A stretch of DNA of 64,000 nucleotides from Endozoicomonas montiporae CL-33 (GTDB taxonomy: Bacteria; Pseudomonadota; Gammaproteobacteria; Pseudomonadales; Endozoicomonadaceae): contig NZ_CP013251.1 in NCBI RefSeq assembly GCF_001583435.1, positions 4,415,215 to 4,479,214 on the forward strand, read 5' to 3'. How positions within the stretch are numbered: position 1 is the first letter of the stretch; each line of letters begins with the position of its first letter. Below, in pieces: positions 48,139-57,196 of this stretch. The position numbers and the translations under genes are program-made. The notes under the pieces are model-generated. The model had not been told where the DNA came from. It did not search any database and saw only the letters and a list, made by a program, of their open reading frames with translations.

Positions 48139-50772
48139 TTAGCCAGTGTTACGCATACCGGCAGCAATACCGGCCACGGTAATCATCAACGCCTGCTCCA
48201 GATTCTTACATTCCTTGTCTTCCTCCAGGTGGCGAAGACGGTAAAGTAGCTCTGCCTGCAGAACATTCAATGGATCAATGTAAGGGTTGCGCAGTGCAAT
48301 ACCCTGCTTGTTCACAGGATGGGCAGACATCAGTTCACTGCCACCTTTCAACTCCAGTACCGTATTAATGGCACTGTCCAGCAGCGTACGCAGCTTGTCG
48401 CCAAGATGCTGCAGCCCCGTTGGAACCAGACGATCTTCATAGTACTCAGCCAACTTTGGATCGGTCTTCATGAAGACCATTTCCAGCATTTCCAGACGTG
48501 CTTTGAAGAACGGCCACTGCTCCATCATCTCATCCAGAGTTTCGCGCTGCTCTTTCTCCAGAGCGTTTTTTAGTGCCACACCACAACCCAGCCAGGTCGG
48601 CAGCATCAGGCGAATCTGGGTCCAGGCAAAAATCCATGGAATCGCACGCAGGCTTTCTACACCACCATTAGGCTTGCGTTTAGCCGGGCGAGAACCCAGA
48701 GGCAAACCAGCCAGCTCCTGCTCTGGTGTCACAGCACGGAAGTAAGGTACAAACTCAGGCTCGCCACGCACCATGCCACGATACACTTCCAGAGAATCAC
48801 GGGACAGCTGATCCATCATATCCCGCCAGCTCTGCTCCGGTGCCGGTGGTGGCAACAAAGTTGCTTCCATGGTGGCACTGGCGTAAAGCATCAGGCTCTT
48901 TCTGGCGACATCCGGAAAGCCGAACTTGAAACGAATCATCTCGCCCTGCTCGGTCACTCGCAGATGACCATTCACCGAACCCGGTGGCTGGGAAAGAATC
49001 GCAGAATGAGCAGGACCACCCCCACGGCCAATGGTACCCCCACGACCGTGAAAGAACGTCAGGTCTACATTGTGTTGCTTGCAGACTTCAGTGACTTCTT
49101 CCATGGCACGATACTGTGCCCAGCCAGCCGCCATCCAGCCAGCGTCCTTGGCAGAGTCGGAGTAACCGATCATGACCATCTGACCACCGGCACTGTAGCC
49201 ACGATACCAGGGCAGACTTAACAGTTTTTCGATACAGTCAGCCGCACCGTCCAGAGCCGTGAGTGTTTCAAACAGTGGTACCACAGGCATTGGGAAATCA
49301 ACACCGCACTCTTTTAACAGCAGAGCCACCGCCAATACATCAGACGGGTTGTACGCCATGGAAATCACGTAAGTACGCAGGGCTTTCTCACCCTCGCGGG
49401 CAATCACACGACAGGTATCAACCACTTCCTTAACGTCCGGGCTCGGCTGCCAGTTGTTCGGCAACAGTGGACGAGGGTTCTGCAATTCACGCAAGAGGAA
49501 GGTCTGACGGTCTGTTTCATCCCAGCTGGCGTAGTCACCCATACCCAGGGCGCGGGTCAGCTCACTCATCACTTCAGTGTGACGGTCTGCTTCCTGACGA
49601 ATATCCAGCTTGATCAGGGTCAGACCAAAACTGTGGGCACGACGAATCATATCCAGCAGAGGGCCATCGGCAATCACGCCCAGTCCCACTTCTTTCAAAG
49701 AGCGATAGCACAGTTCCAGTGGCTCAATCAGCTCTTTATTGTCAGTCATGATGTCAGAGGCGTCGGCCATATCAACCAGAGAACGCTCACACCAGCTGCG
49801 GGTATGACGCAGACGTTCACGCAGCTTTTTCAGCACCGCACGGTAGGGTTCACGACACTCACCCATCACCTGCTTCATCTCTTCACTGCATTCGGTCATG
49901 GACAGTTCGCCAATCAGCGGCTTCATATCACGCAGATAAAGATCCGCTGCTACCCAGCGACTCAGCAGTAAAACTTCCTGTGTCACTTTGGAGGTCACAA
50001 ACGGGTTACCGTCACGGTCGCCACCCATCCAGGAAGAGAAGCGAACCGGAACAGCATCAATAGGCAGGCGAATACCGGTGTGCTCTTCCAGACGTTCATC
50101 CATGGAGCGAACAAAAGCCGGAATGGCTTCCCACAAAGAGTGTTCAATGGTGGCATAGCCCGCTTTGGCTTCATCAATCGGGGTAGGACGCTGGGTACGG
50201 AATTCCAGAGTGTGCCAGGCCTGAGACACCAGCTGCTGCAGACGGTTTTCCAGACGCGCCTTGCGACGCTGGCTGAGGCTGGAGTCTTCCAGCTCGGTCA
50301 GGCATTCAAAAATAGATTCCTGCTTTTGAATCAGGGTACGACGGCTAACTTCTGTCGGGTGAGCCGTCAGAACCAGTTCCATGTCCAGTTTGCTGATGCT
50401 GCTGGCAATCTGTTCATTGGTCAGACCTTTGTCTTTCAGGCGTACCATGAGATTGTCAAAGTGATCGGGCATATCAAACGCTTCCTCACACTCTTTGGAA
50501 ACACCATGATACTGCTCAGCAAGGTTTGCCAGATTCAGAAAGTGACTGAAGGCACGGGTAACCGGCACCAGCTCGTCATCAGACAAGCCTTTCAGCTGAT
50601 CCAGCAGAACTTCGCGATCTTCTTCATTACCGGCACGGGCAGCTTTGGATAACTGACGAATGTTTTCAATTTTATTAAAAAACTCTTCGCCGTGATGATC
50701 CTTGATGGTGTGCCCCAACAAAGAGCCTAATCGATTGACATTACGTCGCAGGCTGGCCTGACTGTCTGCCAT
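48139..50772 (-). CDS. ppc: Phosphoenolpyruvate carboxylase
   Basis: An 877-residue cytoplasmic enzyme adding bicarbonate to PEP to make oxaloacetate, replenishing the TCA cycle. The catalytic H138 lies in VLTAHPTEVSRRT, at the same number as in E. coli. FHGRGGTIGRGGGPAHSAIL is the second catalytic signature, and YSDSAKDAGWMAAGWAQY and FGFPDVARKSLMLYA are typical. The C-terminus is the conserved MRNTG. The length equals the family norm (~880). Confidence 0.95.
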   Translation of the reverse strand: MADSQASLRRNVNRLGSLLGHTIKDHHGEEFFNKIENIRQLSKAARAGNEEDREVLLDQLKGLSDDELVPVTRAFSHFLNLANLAEQYHGVSKECEEAFDMPDHFDNLMVRLKDKGLTNEQIASSISKLDMELVLTAHPTEVSRRTLIQKQESIFECLTELEDSSLSQRRKARLENRLQQLVSQAWHTLEFRTQRPTPIDEAKAGYATIEHSLWEAIPAFVRSMDERLEEHTGIRLPIDAVPVRFSSWMGGDRDGNPFVTSKVTQEVLLLSRWVAADLYLRDMKPLIGELSMTECSEEMKQVMGECREPYRAVLKKLRERLRHTRSWCERSLVDMADASDIMTDNKELIEPLELCYRSLKEVGLGVIADGPLLDMIRRAHSFGLTLIKLDIRQEADRHTEVMSELTRALGMGDYASWDETDRQTFLLRELQNPRPLLPNNWQPSPDVKEVVDTCRVIAREGEKALRTYVISMAYNPSDVLAVALLLKECGVDFPMPVVPLFETLTALDGAADCIEKLLSLPWYRGYSAGGQMVMIGYSDSAKDAGWMAAGWAQYRAMEEVTEVCKQHNVDLTFFHGRGGTIGRGGGPAHSAILSQPPGSVNGHLRVTEQGEMIRFKFGFPDVARKSLMLYASATMEATLLPPPAPEQSWRDMMDQLSRDSLEVYRGMVRGEPEFVPYFRAVTPEQELAGLPLGSRPAKRKPNGGVESLRAIPWIFAWTQIRLMLPTWLGCGVALKNALEKEQRETLDEMMEQWPFFKARLEMLEMVFMKTDPKLAEYYEDRLVPTGLQHLGDKLRTLLDSAINTVLELKGGSELMSAHPVNKQGIALRNPYIDPLNVLQAELLYRLRHLEEDKECKNLEQALMITVAGIAAGMRNTG

Positions 50773-51246
50773 AGTGTTCGTTCCTGAATAGTTTAATAAA
50801 AATATCTGCCTATAAATTCTGGTACGTTTATACTAATGACTATCAAAATAACCAAAACGCTCTATTCAAAATTTATAAACCGACACATTCACGACTGGTT
50901 AATAGCCGAACAATTATTTCGGAAGCACCGAGCCTATAACAGAATTTCCGAATTTTAAAGCATTATCCACTTCGCTCAACGAACAACAAAAACAAACAAT
51001 TACGCAATCAACTTCGTAACTATTGCTGTCATCTCTTGTTCATATATTAACTAAATAAATGCATAGAAAATAAAACTAGGTGGGTCAGCAATTAATGTAG
51101 ATATTAACTGTATAAAATTTTCGCAATTCCCCGATAGGCGTGACATTCAAGGCTCTCTATCCTCTTTGATCGATTCTTTTTTGCACGGACGCTTCGTGAT
51201 CAGGAAAGAATCCAACACTCCAACACAACATCCAACGGGTTTTATA
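50773..51246. other. AT-rich intergenic region without recognised genes
   Basis: About 470 bp between divergent ppc and yjiH. It must carry the promoters of both. It contains many A/T runs and no open frame with family resemblance. An open extension of yjiH reaches 51166 but lacks homology with the second yjiH copy. Confidence 0.5.
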
Positions 51247-51915
51247 ATGAGCGCTACTGACGATCAGAAGGTCACGCTCGGAAACTATATTGCGCTGGCT
51301 TTTGCTGTCGTATTTTTTTCCGGTTTACTGCAGTCTAACGAATGGTACGGAGTCTTTGACTTCACTACCCTGAACGGTACTTTTGGTTCCATCGCTGGCG
51401 GCGGTATGTTCCGTGGTGCGGGTGGTGACGGTGCCCGTGACGGCTTCCTGTTCGCCCTGACTCTGGTTCCTACCTGCATGTTCGCACTGGGCATGATCAA
51501 CGTTCTGGAACACTACGGCGCTCTGAAAGCGGCTCGTAAACTACTGTCTCCTCTGCTGCGCCCTCTGATGGGTCTGCCGGGTTCTGCCGGTCTGGCTCTG
51601 ATTGGTTCCCTGCAGAACACCGACACCGGTGCCGGCCTGACCAAAAATCTGGTTGAAGATGGCGAACTGAATCAGGAAGAGACTGAAATCTTCACCGCGT
51701 TCCAGTTCTCCGCTGGTGCAACCATCGTGAACTTCTTCAGCTCCGGTGCGGTACTGTTCACCCTGACCAACGCCGACGGCTCTCTGGCAGTTCCAACTTC
51801 CATCGGTCTGACCGTGGCTATCATGTTCATCTTCAAGATCGTTGGCGCCAACATCCTGCGTCTGGTACTGAAGGCTCAAGGCAACAAAGTTAACGCTCAG
51901 ACAAAGGCGGCATAA
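51247..51915 (+). CDS. yjiH: Nucleoside-recognition (gate) membrane protein, YjiH-like
   Basis: Inner-membrane protein of 222 residues with about five hydrophobic segments. The gate-domain signature GLALIGSLQNTDTGAGLTKN and FSAGATIVNFFSSGAVLFTL match the YjiH/SpmA-type nucleoside-recognition family. The start at 51247 (MSATDDQKVTLGNY) is set by the parallel copy at 52693, though the frame is open further upstream. It pairs with yjiG 2 bp downstream. Transport role is inferred from the family. Confidence 0.82.
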   Translation: MSATDDQKVTLGNYIALAFAVVFFSGLLQSNEWYGVFDFTTLNGTFGSIAGGGMFRGAGGDGARDGFLFALTLVPTCMFALGMINVLEHYGALKAARKLLSPLLRPLMGLPGSAGLALIGSLQNTDTGAGLTKNLVEDGELNQEETEIFTAFQFSAGATIVNFFSSGAVLFTLTNADGSLAVPTSIGLTVAIMFIFKIVGANILRLVLKAQGNKVNAQTKAA

Positions 51916-51917
51916 TC

Positions 51918-52382
51918 ATGGCTCAAGCTGGCAAAAAGATGATCACTGACGTCTTTGTGGAAGGCGCTCGCAAGGGGTGGAACATTGGTGCAATGAGCAC
52001 CATTCCAAACGTAATGATGGCTTTCATCATCATCAAGGCTCTGAATGTGACCGGCGCACTGGGCGCTCTGGGTGCACTGTTCCAGCCACTGATGATTCTG
52101 GTGGGTCTGCCGGGTGAAGGTGCTGCCGTCATCATGAGCGCTATCATGTCCATGGGCGGTGCAGTCGGTATCGTGATGGGTCTGTTCTCTGAAGGCATCC
52201 TGACCGGCGAGCACATTGCGATTCTGGCTCCGGCCATTTACCTGTGTGGTTCCACTATCCAGTACGCTGGTCGTATTCTGGGTGTAATCGGTACCCGTGG
52301 TAGCCTGTACCCGATCATGTTTGCAATCTGTATCGCAAACAGCTTTATGGCTATGTTCGTTATGAACCTGTTCTTCGTTTAA
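51918..52382 (+). CDS. yjiG: YjiG/SpmB-like inner-membrane protein
   Basis: A 154-residue membrane protein (MAQAGKKMITDVFVEGARKG) with MSTIPNVMMAFIIIKALNVT, GLPGEGAAVIMSAIMSMGGA and GSTIQYAGRILGVIGTRG, typical of YjiG, the partner of YjiH. Its length matches YjiG (153 in E. coli). A terminator follows at 52425. Confidence 0.85.
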   Translation: MAQAGKKMITDVFVEGARKGWNIGAMSTIPNVMMAFIIIKALNVTGALGALGALFQPLMILVGLPGEGAAVIMSAIMSMGGAVGIVMGLFSEGILTGEHIAILAPAIYLCGSTIQYAGRILGVIGTRGSLYPIMFAICIANSFMAMFVMNLFFV

Positions 52383-52424
52383 GAAGCAACATTCATTGCC
52401 ATAACGGGGACGATTTCGTTCCTG

Positions 52425-52460
52425 AAAAAGTCAGCTTCTAAGAAAAGAAGCTGGCTTTTT
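52425..52460 (+). terminator. Rho-independent terminator after yjiG copy 1
   Basis: AAAAAGTCAGCTTCT pairs with AGAAGCTGGCTTTTT around a short loop, ending in T5. Confidence 0.88.
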
Positions 52461-53136
52461 ACACATTTACCACTATAAAAAAATATCTTCACACCAAGCT
52501 GGCAAATCAACCAGCAGTCGTAAATCGCACAACCGTGACTTTCAATCGAAAACAATCAAGTCATTAGTCGCAAATAGAGTCCATCTATAAAGATAATCAC
52601 CATCAATTACACGCTTTATACCTGTGTTGAATTGTGACTGAAGTCCTTATTCTGACCCGCCTACACTCCAAACAAATAAGGTTCTGGTATCCATGAGTGC
52701 AACCGACGATCAAAGAGTAACGATCGGGAATTACATAGCACTGGCATTTGCGGTCGTGTTCTTTTCCGGTTTACTGCAGTCCAACGAATGGTACGGAGTC
52801 TTCGACTTCACCACACTGAACGGTACGTTCGGCTCCATCGCGGGCGGAATGTTTCGTGGAACGGGTGGTGACGGTGCCCGTGACGGTTTCCTGTTTGCCC
52901 TGACTCTGGTACCCACCTGTATGTTTGCACTGGGCATGATCAACGTTCTGGAGCACTTTGGTGCACTGAGGGCTGCCCGCAAACTGCTTTCACCACTGCT
53001 GCGTCCTCTTATGGGTCTGCCTGGCTCTGCCGGTCTGGCGCTGATTGGTTCTCTGCAAAACACCGACACCGGTGCAGGCCTGACCAAGAACCTGATGGAA
53101 GACGGTGAGTTGAATGAAAAAGAGTCTGAAATTTTT

Positions 53137-53991
53137 GGTAGTGGGCCAGAACTGTTATATCGCGTGAATATTGACCCCAAACTCAACTTTATTAATCAAT
53201 AATCCAATAACAATATCGTGCATCTTTTCGAGCTTTGAAAAACAAATTGTCTTTCTGGCCAACCGTTTAATCCAAGTCCGAAAATTAAGGTTTTTACGCT
53301 CTATCTTCTGAGTGTTTGCTTTACCAATAATATGCATGTTTTCATCAAGGTGTCGCTCATAGGCTCCCCAATCATCGGTGTAAAATTTATTAATACCAAA
53401 TGGCTTCAGAAGTGTTTTGAGTTCTTTAAAAACTTCATCTTTCCGTTTTCCGAAAACATAAGCAAGCACGGTATTTGTAGCGTGATCAACAGCATACCAA
53501 AGCCAGCGTTGGTTCGATTTATCATGAACATACGACCACTGCTCATCTAGCTCAGCCTCTTGGCAGACAAGCCCTACATGAATAATTGCATCTGACTTGA
53601 GATCAATAGTTTGAATATTTGGGTTGACCTTTACCAGACCGCTTTCTTTTTTTTTAGAGTCTTTATTACTGTTGTCTTGCTTATTCCGAGTACTTTACTT
53701 GTATCCCTGATTCCGCTGCCATTTATTGCCATATCGATGATTTTTTCTTTAACGCCAGGCTCACAGGCCTTGTAGCGATATTCAAGCATGAAGGTTTTGA
53801 TTTCACATTTGTCATTACAGCAATAGTATCGTGGAACATCATGAGTGCTGTATCCGAAAGGCCGAACTTGGTTACTGCCACATGTTGTACAGAGGACTTG
53901 CGTAAGGCACATTTTTAAACCGCATTTTTCAAAGTTGCCGAATGTCGTATTTTAGCAGACAGGGCTAGAATCACAGAACTGTGCCACTACC
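53137..53991 (-). mobile_element. IS1-family element, copy 1
   Basis: 855 bp with inverted ends GGTAGTGG(GC/CA)CAGAACTG and an 8-bp AAATTTTT target duplication (53129-53136, 53992-53999). Its protein sequence is identical to copy 2 at 57157, in opposite orientation. Confidence 0.92.
53155..53912 (-). CDS. IS1-type transposase InsA-InsB' (frameshift fusion), copy 1
   Basis: InsA (53631-53912) begins MCLTQVLCTTCGSNQVRPFG, a zinc-finger type Cys arrangement (CTTC...CC-x4-C), and carries helix-turn-helix RDTSKVLGISKTTVIKTLKK. An A9 run at its end allows a -1 frameshift into the InsB frame (LVKVNPNIQTIDLKSDAIIH), which contains DEQWSYVHDKSNQRWLWYAV, FYTDDWGAYERHL and ERKNLNFRTWIKRLARKT, the DDE transposase of IS1. 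Both frames look intact, so the element is probably active. Confidence 0.88.
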
Positions 53992-54223
53992 AAATTTTTA
54001 CCGCTTTCCAATTCTCCGGCGGCGCACTGATTGTGAACTTCTTCAGCTCCGGTGCCGTACTGTTTACCCTGACTAATGCCGATGGTTCCATGGCGGTTCC
54101 TACTTCCATCGGTCTGACCGTCGGTGTGATGTTTGTCTTCAAGATCATTGGTGCCAATGTTTTGCGCCTGATCCTGAAAACCCGGAACAAAAAGGTTAAC
54201 GCTCAGGCGAAGGTGGCATAATC

Positions 54224-54685
54224 ATGGCTCAAGCTCCAAAAAAGATGATCACTGACGTCTTTGTTGAAGGCGCGAGAAAAGGCTGGAACATTGGTGCAAT
54301 GAGCACCATTCCAAACGTAATGATGGCTTTCATCATTATTAAAGCCCTGAATGTTACCGGTGCCCTGACCGCTCTGGGAGCACTGTTCCAACCGCTGATG
54401 GTGCTGGTTGGTCTGCCCGGTGAAGGTGCAGCGGTACTCATGGGAGCCATCATGTCCATGGGCGGTGCAGTGGGTATCGTAATGGGACTGTTCTCGGAAG
54501 GTATCCTGACCGGCGAACACATTGCGATTCTGGCTCCGGCGATCTACCTGATGGGGTCTACCATTCAGTATGCGGGTCGAATCCTTGGTGTCATTGGTAC
54601 CCGCGGCAGCCTGTACCCGATTCTGTTTGCGATCTGTATTGCTAATGGCTTTATGGCAATGTTTGTCATGAACCTGCTGGTTTAA
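54224..54685 (+). CDS. yjiG: Second YjiG/SpmB-like inner-membrane protein
   Basis: A 153-residue paralogue of the protein at 51918, nearly identical (MAQAPKKMITDVFVEGARKG; GLPGEGAAVLMGAIMSMGGA). It is intact although its partner yjiH is split by the IS1-family element just upstream. The insertion may have left it poorly transcribed or driven by a promoter in the element. A terminator follows at 54803. Confidence 0.85.
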   Translation: MAQAPKKMITDVFVEGARKGWNIGAMSTIPNVMMAFIIIKALNVTGALTALGALFQPLMVLVGLPGEGAAVLMGAIMSMGGAVGIVMGLFSEGILTGEHIAILAPAIYLMGSTIQYAGRILGVIGTRGSLYPILFAICIANGFMAMFVMNLLV

Positions 54686-54802
54686 CTCTTTCCGCCGAAT
54701 CGTAGATTGGTATAAGATGAACTCGCCTGTGAGGCTGCATTAGACGGACAGAGACACGGTTGTTAAACATACGCTCTGTCCGACCTTTGCCATGACAAAA
54801 TT

Positions 54803-54832
54803 AAAAACCGGGCCCTCTGCCCGGTTTTTTTT
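54803..54832 (+). terminator. Rho-independent terminator after yjiG copy 2
   Basis: AAAAACCGGGC and GCCCGGTTTTTTTT form a strong stem with a short CTCT-type loop, directly before the yfcZ start. Confidence 0.92.
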
Positions 54833-54845
54833 ATGAGGTATGTTC

Positions 54846-55130
54846 ATGAAAGACACTGACCAGTACGAGAGCGCCGCCTGCAACTGCGTGGAAGTTGGCA
54901 CCCTGATCCGTGAAGACGACACCCTTCTGACACTGGACTTCTGCGACAACGATCAGATGACCGCTAAAGAACAGTTTGACCGGATGGAAAAGGATGCTCT
55001 ATCCGTTGGCTCCGGCAACTGCCAGATTCAGTCAGAAATGGTTGAAGCCGATGGTAAACCAATCATTCGTGCCATGTTTGACTTTGACTGCACGGCCGAA
55101 AAGCTGATTTTCCAGATGAAGCATAAATAA
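54846..55130 (+). CDS. yfcZ: YfcZ/YiiS family protein
   Basis: A 94-residue protein (MKDTDQYESAACNCVEVGTL) resembling E. coli YfcZ (94 residues). It shares the N-terminal Cys-containing C-x-C-x-(D/E)-VGT, CQIQSEMVEADGKPI in the middle and the end DFDCTAEKLIFQM. I choose ATG 54846, which has GAGG about seven bases upstream, over ATG 54840, which is too close to it. Function of the family is unknown. Confidence 0.8.
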   Translation: MKDTDQYESAACNCVEVGTLIREDDTLLTLDFCDNDQMTAKEQFDRMEKDALSVGSGNCQIQSEMVEADGKPIIRAMFDFDCTAEKLIFQMKHK

Positions 55131-55324
55131 GCGGGAAATGCGGTTTTCATTGCTTCGGTAATGAAAATTGCATTTTCAAAGATAACAACAGCACCTTATA
55201 CACGACACAAGACTTGCAAACGATTCCTGTTCTCAGCCCTGAGCCAAATTGATCTGGATCAATGTTTTTCCAGCATCAGCATTGATAATAAACGGGCAAT
55301 AAACACAATAAAAAGTAGCCAGTT

Positions 55325-55744
55325 ATGCAAGCAATCATCTCTTCATTTTACGGGGCAGCCAGCCCGGAATTACGTCAGAAACTCTCCGGCTTTGGGTTAC
55401 TGGTCATGCGGGCAGGCCTGGGCATCGGCATGTGGACACACGGCTGGCCGAAGCTGGTCAATTATGCAGAAAGGGCGCCAAAGTTTGTCGATCCATTCGG
55501 GGTCGGGCCTGAAGCCACTCTGGTACTGGCCATAATGGCCGAACTTCTGGGCAGTATTGCCCTGACCGTTGGTTTATTCTCACGTCTCAGTGCCTGCGCC
55601 CTGGCCTTCTCTATGGCAATCGCTGCCTATTATTTTGGACATGAACTGGCTTATATCTACATGCTGGCCTACATCGGGCTGATCTTTACCGGACCCGGCC
55701 GTTACTCCATTGACCAGATGATCTACAAGCGTTACGTCGCCTGA
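55325..55744 (+). CDS. DoxX family membrane protein
   Basis: A 139-residue protein with four hydrophobic helices. LLVMRAGLGIGMWTHGWPKL and ILAELLGSIALTVGLFSR-like segments (IMAELLGSIALTVGLFSRLS) match DoxX/DoxD-type proteins such as YphA. These are often linked to thiol or oxidative stress, but the reaction here is not known. Confidence 0.8.
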   Translation: MQAIISSFYGAASPELRQKLSGFGLLVMRAGLGIGMWTHGWPKLVNYAERAPKFVDPFGVGPEATLVLAIMAELLGSIALTVGLFSRLSACALAFSMAIAAYYFGHELAYIYMLAYIGLIFTGPGRYSIDQMIYKRYVA

Positions 55745-55802
55745 CATCCATGGCTTGAGCAGGCAAACCCTGCCTGCTCTGTTATCCTTCCTGAATCTTC
55801 TT

Positions 55803-55962
55803 ATACCAATTCCATTTTCTAAATATGACCATGAGCAAGCTATTTCAAATCGCTGGGCAAGGAAGAACGACGAGTAATAGCTGGCTATTGCGAGGAGTTC
55901 CGACGCAGAGCCAGTGGTTTGGAATGGCTGCACAATTCATGTTTAGAAGATAGAATTGGTAT
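55803..55962. mobile_element. MITE-like palindromic element, family 2
   Basis: 160 bp starting ATACCAATTCCATTTTCTAA and ending AGAAGATAGAATTGGTAT, with ~28-bp imperfect inverted ends. Non-coding. Its deletion derivative is at 38440-38474. Ends resemble those of family 1 (ATACCAAT). Confidence 0.82.
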
Positions 55963-55986
55963 TATTAACGTCTACTGTATCGACTC

Positions 55987-56589
55987 ATGGCAGCGCCTGA
56001 ATGCATACCCGCACAAGATGCACAGCTTCAACTGTGGCATGAAGCTCTGTCACCCGCTGAGGCTCAACAGTATTTTCAGCATCTTCTAGCCGACACGCCA
56101 TGGAAACAGGATCGGATACGGATGTTTGGCAAACGGGTGGCTATTCCCAGACTGCAGGCATGGTACGGTGACGAACATTGCAGCTACAGTTATTCCGGTC
56201 TGCAGCTTGCCCCTCTGGGCTGGTCACCCCTGCTAATGCAGTTAAAGACAAGAGTTGAAACCCTGAGCCAACAGAGATTTAACAGCGTTCTTTTGAACCT
56301 CTATCGAACCGGAAAGGACAGTAATGGCTGGCACAGTGATGACGAGCCGGAGCTGGGAGACCAGCCCGTTATTGCCTCACTGAGCCTTGGCGGATCACGC
56401 CGTTTTAAACTTCGGCATAAATTCGATCCATCGATTTCGGGGATCAATATTCAGTTAAACAGCGGTTCCCTGCTGGTTATGTCTGGACATTCCCAATCAC
56501 ACTGGCAACATTGCCTGCCGAAAACCGCTCGCCCAACCGAGCCCCGAATCAACCTGACGTTCAGGAACATCCTGCATGGCCCGCATTGA
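55987..56589 (+). CDS. alkB: AlkB-like 2-oxoglutarate/Fe(II) dioxygenase
   Basis: A 200-residue DNA/RNA demethylase of the AlkB fold. Substrate lid and iron site are visible: NLYRTGKDSNGWHSDDEPEL (H-x-D), the distal histidine in MSGHSQSHWQHCLP, and the 2-oxoglutarate Arg in KTARPTEPRINLTFR. Length and motifs resemble the AlkB/ALKBH2 group, which repairs 1-methyladenine and 3-methylcytosine. It overlaps the next gene by 14 bp. Confidence 0.85.
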   Translation: MAAPECIPAQDAQLQLWHEALSPAEAQQYFQHLLADTPWKQDRIRMFGKRVAIPRLQAWYGDEHCSYSYSGLQLAPLGWSPLLMQLKTRVETLSQQRFNSVLLNLYRTGKDSNGWHSDDEPELGDQPVIASLSLGGSRRFKLRHKFDPSISGINIQLNSGSLLVMSGHSQSHWQHCLPKTARPTEPRINLTFRNILHGPH

Positions 56590-57196
56590 GTGCCCCCGCT
56601 GCCTTCGCCCGCTAAAAACCTGTTATTGCCAGGCACTAACCCCGGAAACAGCGACAACAGACCTGTTAATCATTCAGCACCCATCAGAAACCCGCCACGC
56701 TGTTAACAGCGCCCGTATTGCCAGCCTGGGCATTACAAACTGTGAAATAATCGTGGGCGAAGATTTCAGCAAGTCCACAGAACTGGACAAACGACTGTCA
56801 AATCGTCATGCCTGTCTGCTGTTTCCTTCAGACAACGCAGTGACCGTCAGAACTTATCAGGAGAACAGAACAAAACCGGATCTGTGCGTTATTCTGGATG
56901 GCACTTGGCGCAAAGCCAAAAAAATCTACTACCTCAATCCGGTTTTACAGGCTCTGCCCGCTGTCACGTTGTCCGACACTTACACATCGACTTACACCAT
57001 CAGAAAAACCCCGGGCAAAGGCGCTTTATCAACCATTGAAGCGACGGTTGCTTTTTTAAGAGAGGTCAGCCAGATGCCAGCCGCCCACCAGAACTGTCTG
57101 GATGCCTTTGGGAAAATGATCAATGCCCAGATTGAAGCAATGGGCAAGGAAACGTTGGTAGTGGCACAGTTCTGTGATTCTAGCCCTGTCTGCTAA
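56576..57196 (+). CDS. DTW-domain tRNA-uridine aminocarboxypropyltransferase
   Basis: A DTW-domain protein (TapT/TuaA type) adding a 3-amino-3-carboxypropyl group to uridine in tRNA. It has N-terminal cysteines (CPRCLRPLKTCYC), IIQHPSETRHAVNSARIASL and the DTW-like motif ILDGTWRKAKKIYYLNP. An IS1-family element begins at 57157, so the natural last ten residues after EAMGKET (FIKNYSDRIQ, kept at 58298-58328) are replaced by LVVAQFCDSSPVC. The catalytic part is intact, so it may still work. Confidence 0.82.
   Translation: MARIECPRCLRPLKTCYCQALTPETATTDLLIIQHPSETRHAVNSARIASLGITNCEIIVGEDFSKSTELDKRLSNRHACLLFPSDNAVTVRTYQENRTKPDLCVILDGTWRKAKKIYYLNPVLQALPAVTLSDTYTSTYTIRKTPGKGALSTIEATVAFLREVSQMPAAHQNCLDAFGKMINAQIEAMGKETLVVAQFCDSSPVC
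56871..57156 (+). repeat. 286-bp duplicated target, left copy
   Basis: The 3' part of the DTW gene is repeated exactly, as far as I can read, at 58012-58297 on the other side of the IS1-family element. The repeat begins CAAAACCGGATCTGTGCG and ends GGAAACGTT. Confidence 0.95.

Larger units (their letters stand above)
52693..54221 (+). pseudogene. Second yjiH copy, split by an IS1-family insertion
   Basis: The first part (52693-53136) encodes MSATDDQRVTIGNYIALAFA through GELNEKESEIF and then runs into the insertion sequence, stopping at 53202. The second part, from 54000, resumes with TAFQFSGGALIVNFFSSGAV and ends NKKVNAQAKVA at 54221. AAATTTTT flanks the insertion on both sides. Without the element the gene would be a full yjiH paralogue of the one at 51247. 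Translation of the 3' part from an internal Met (MNFFSSGAVLFTL) is possible but would lack half the protein. Confidence 0.92.
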
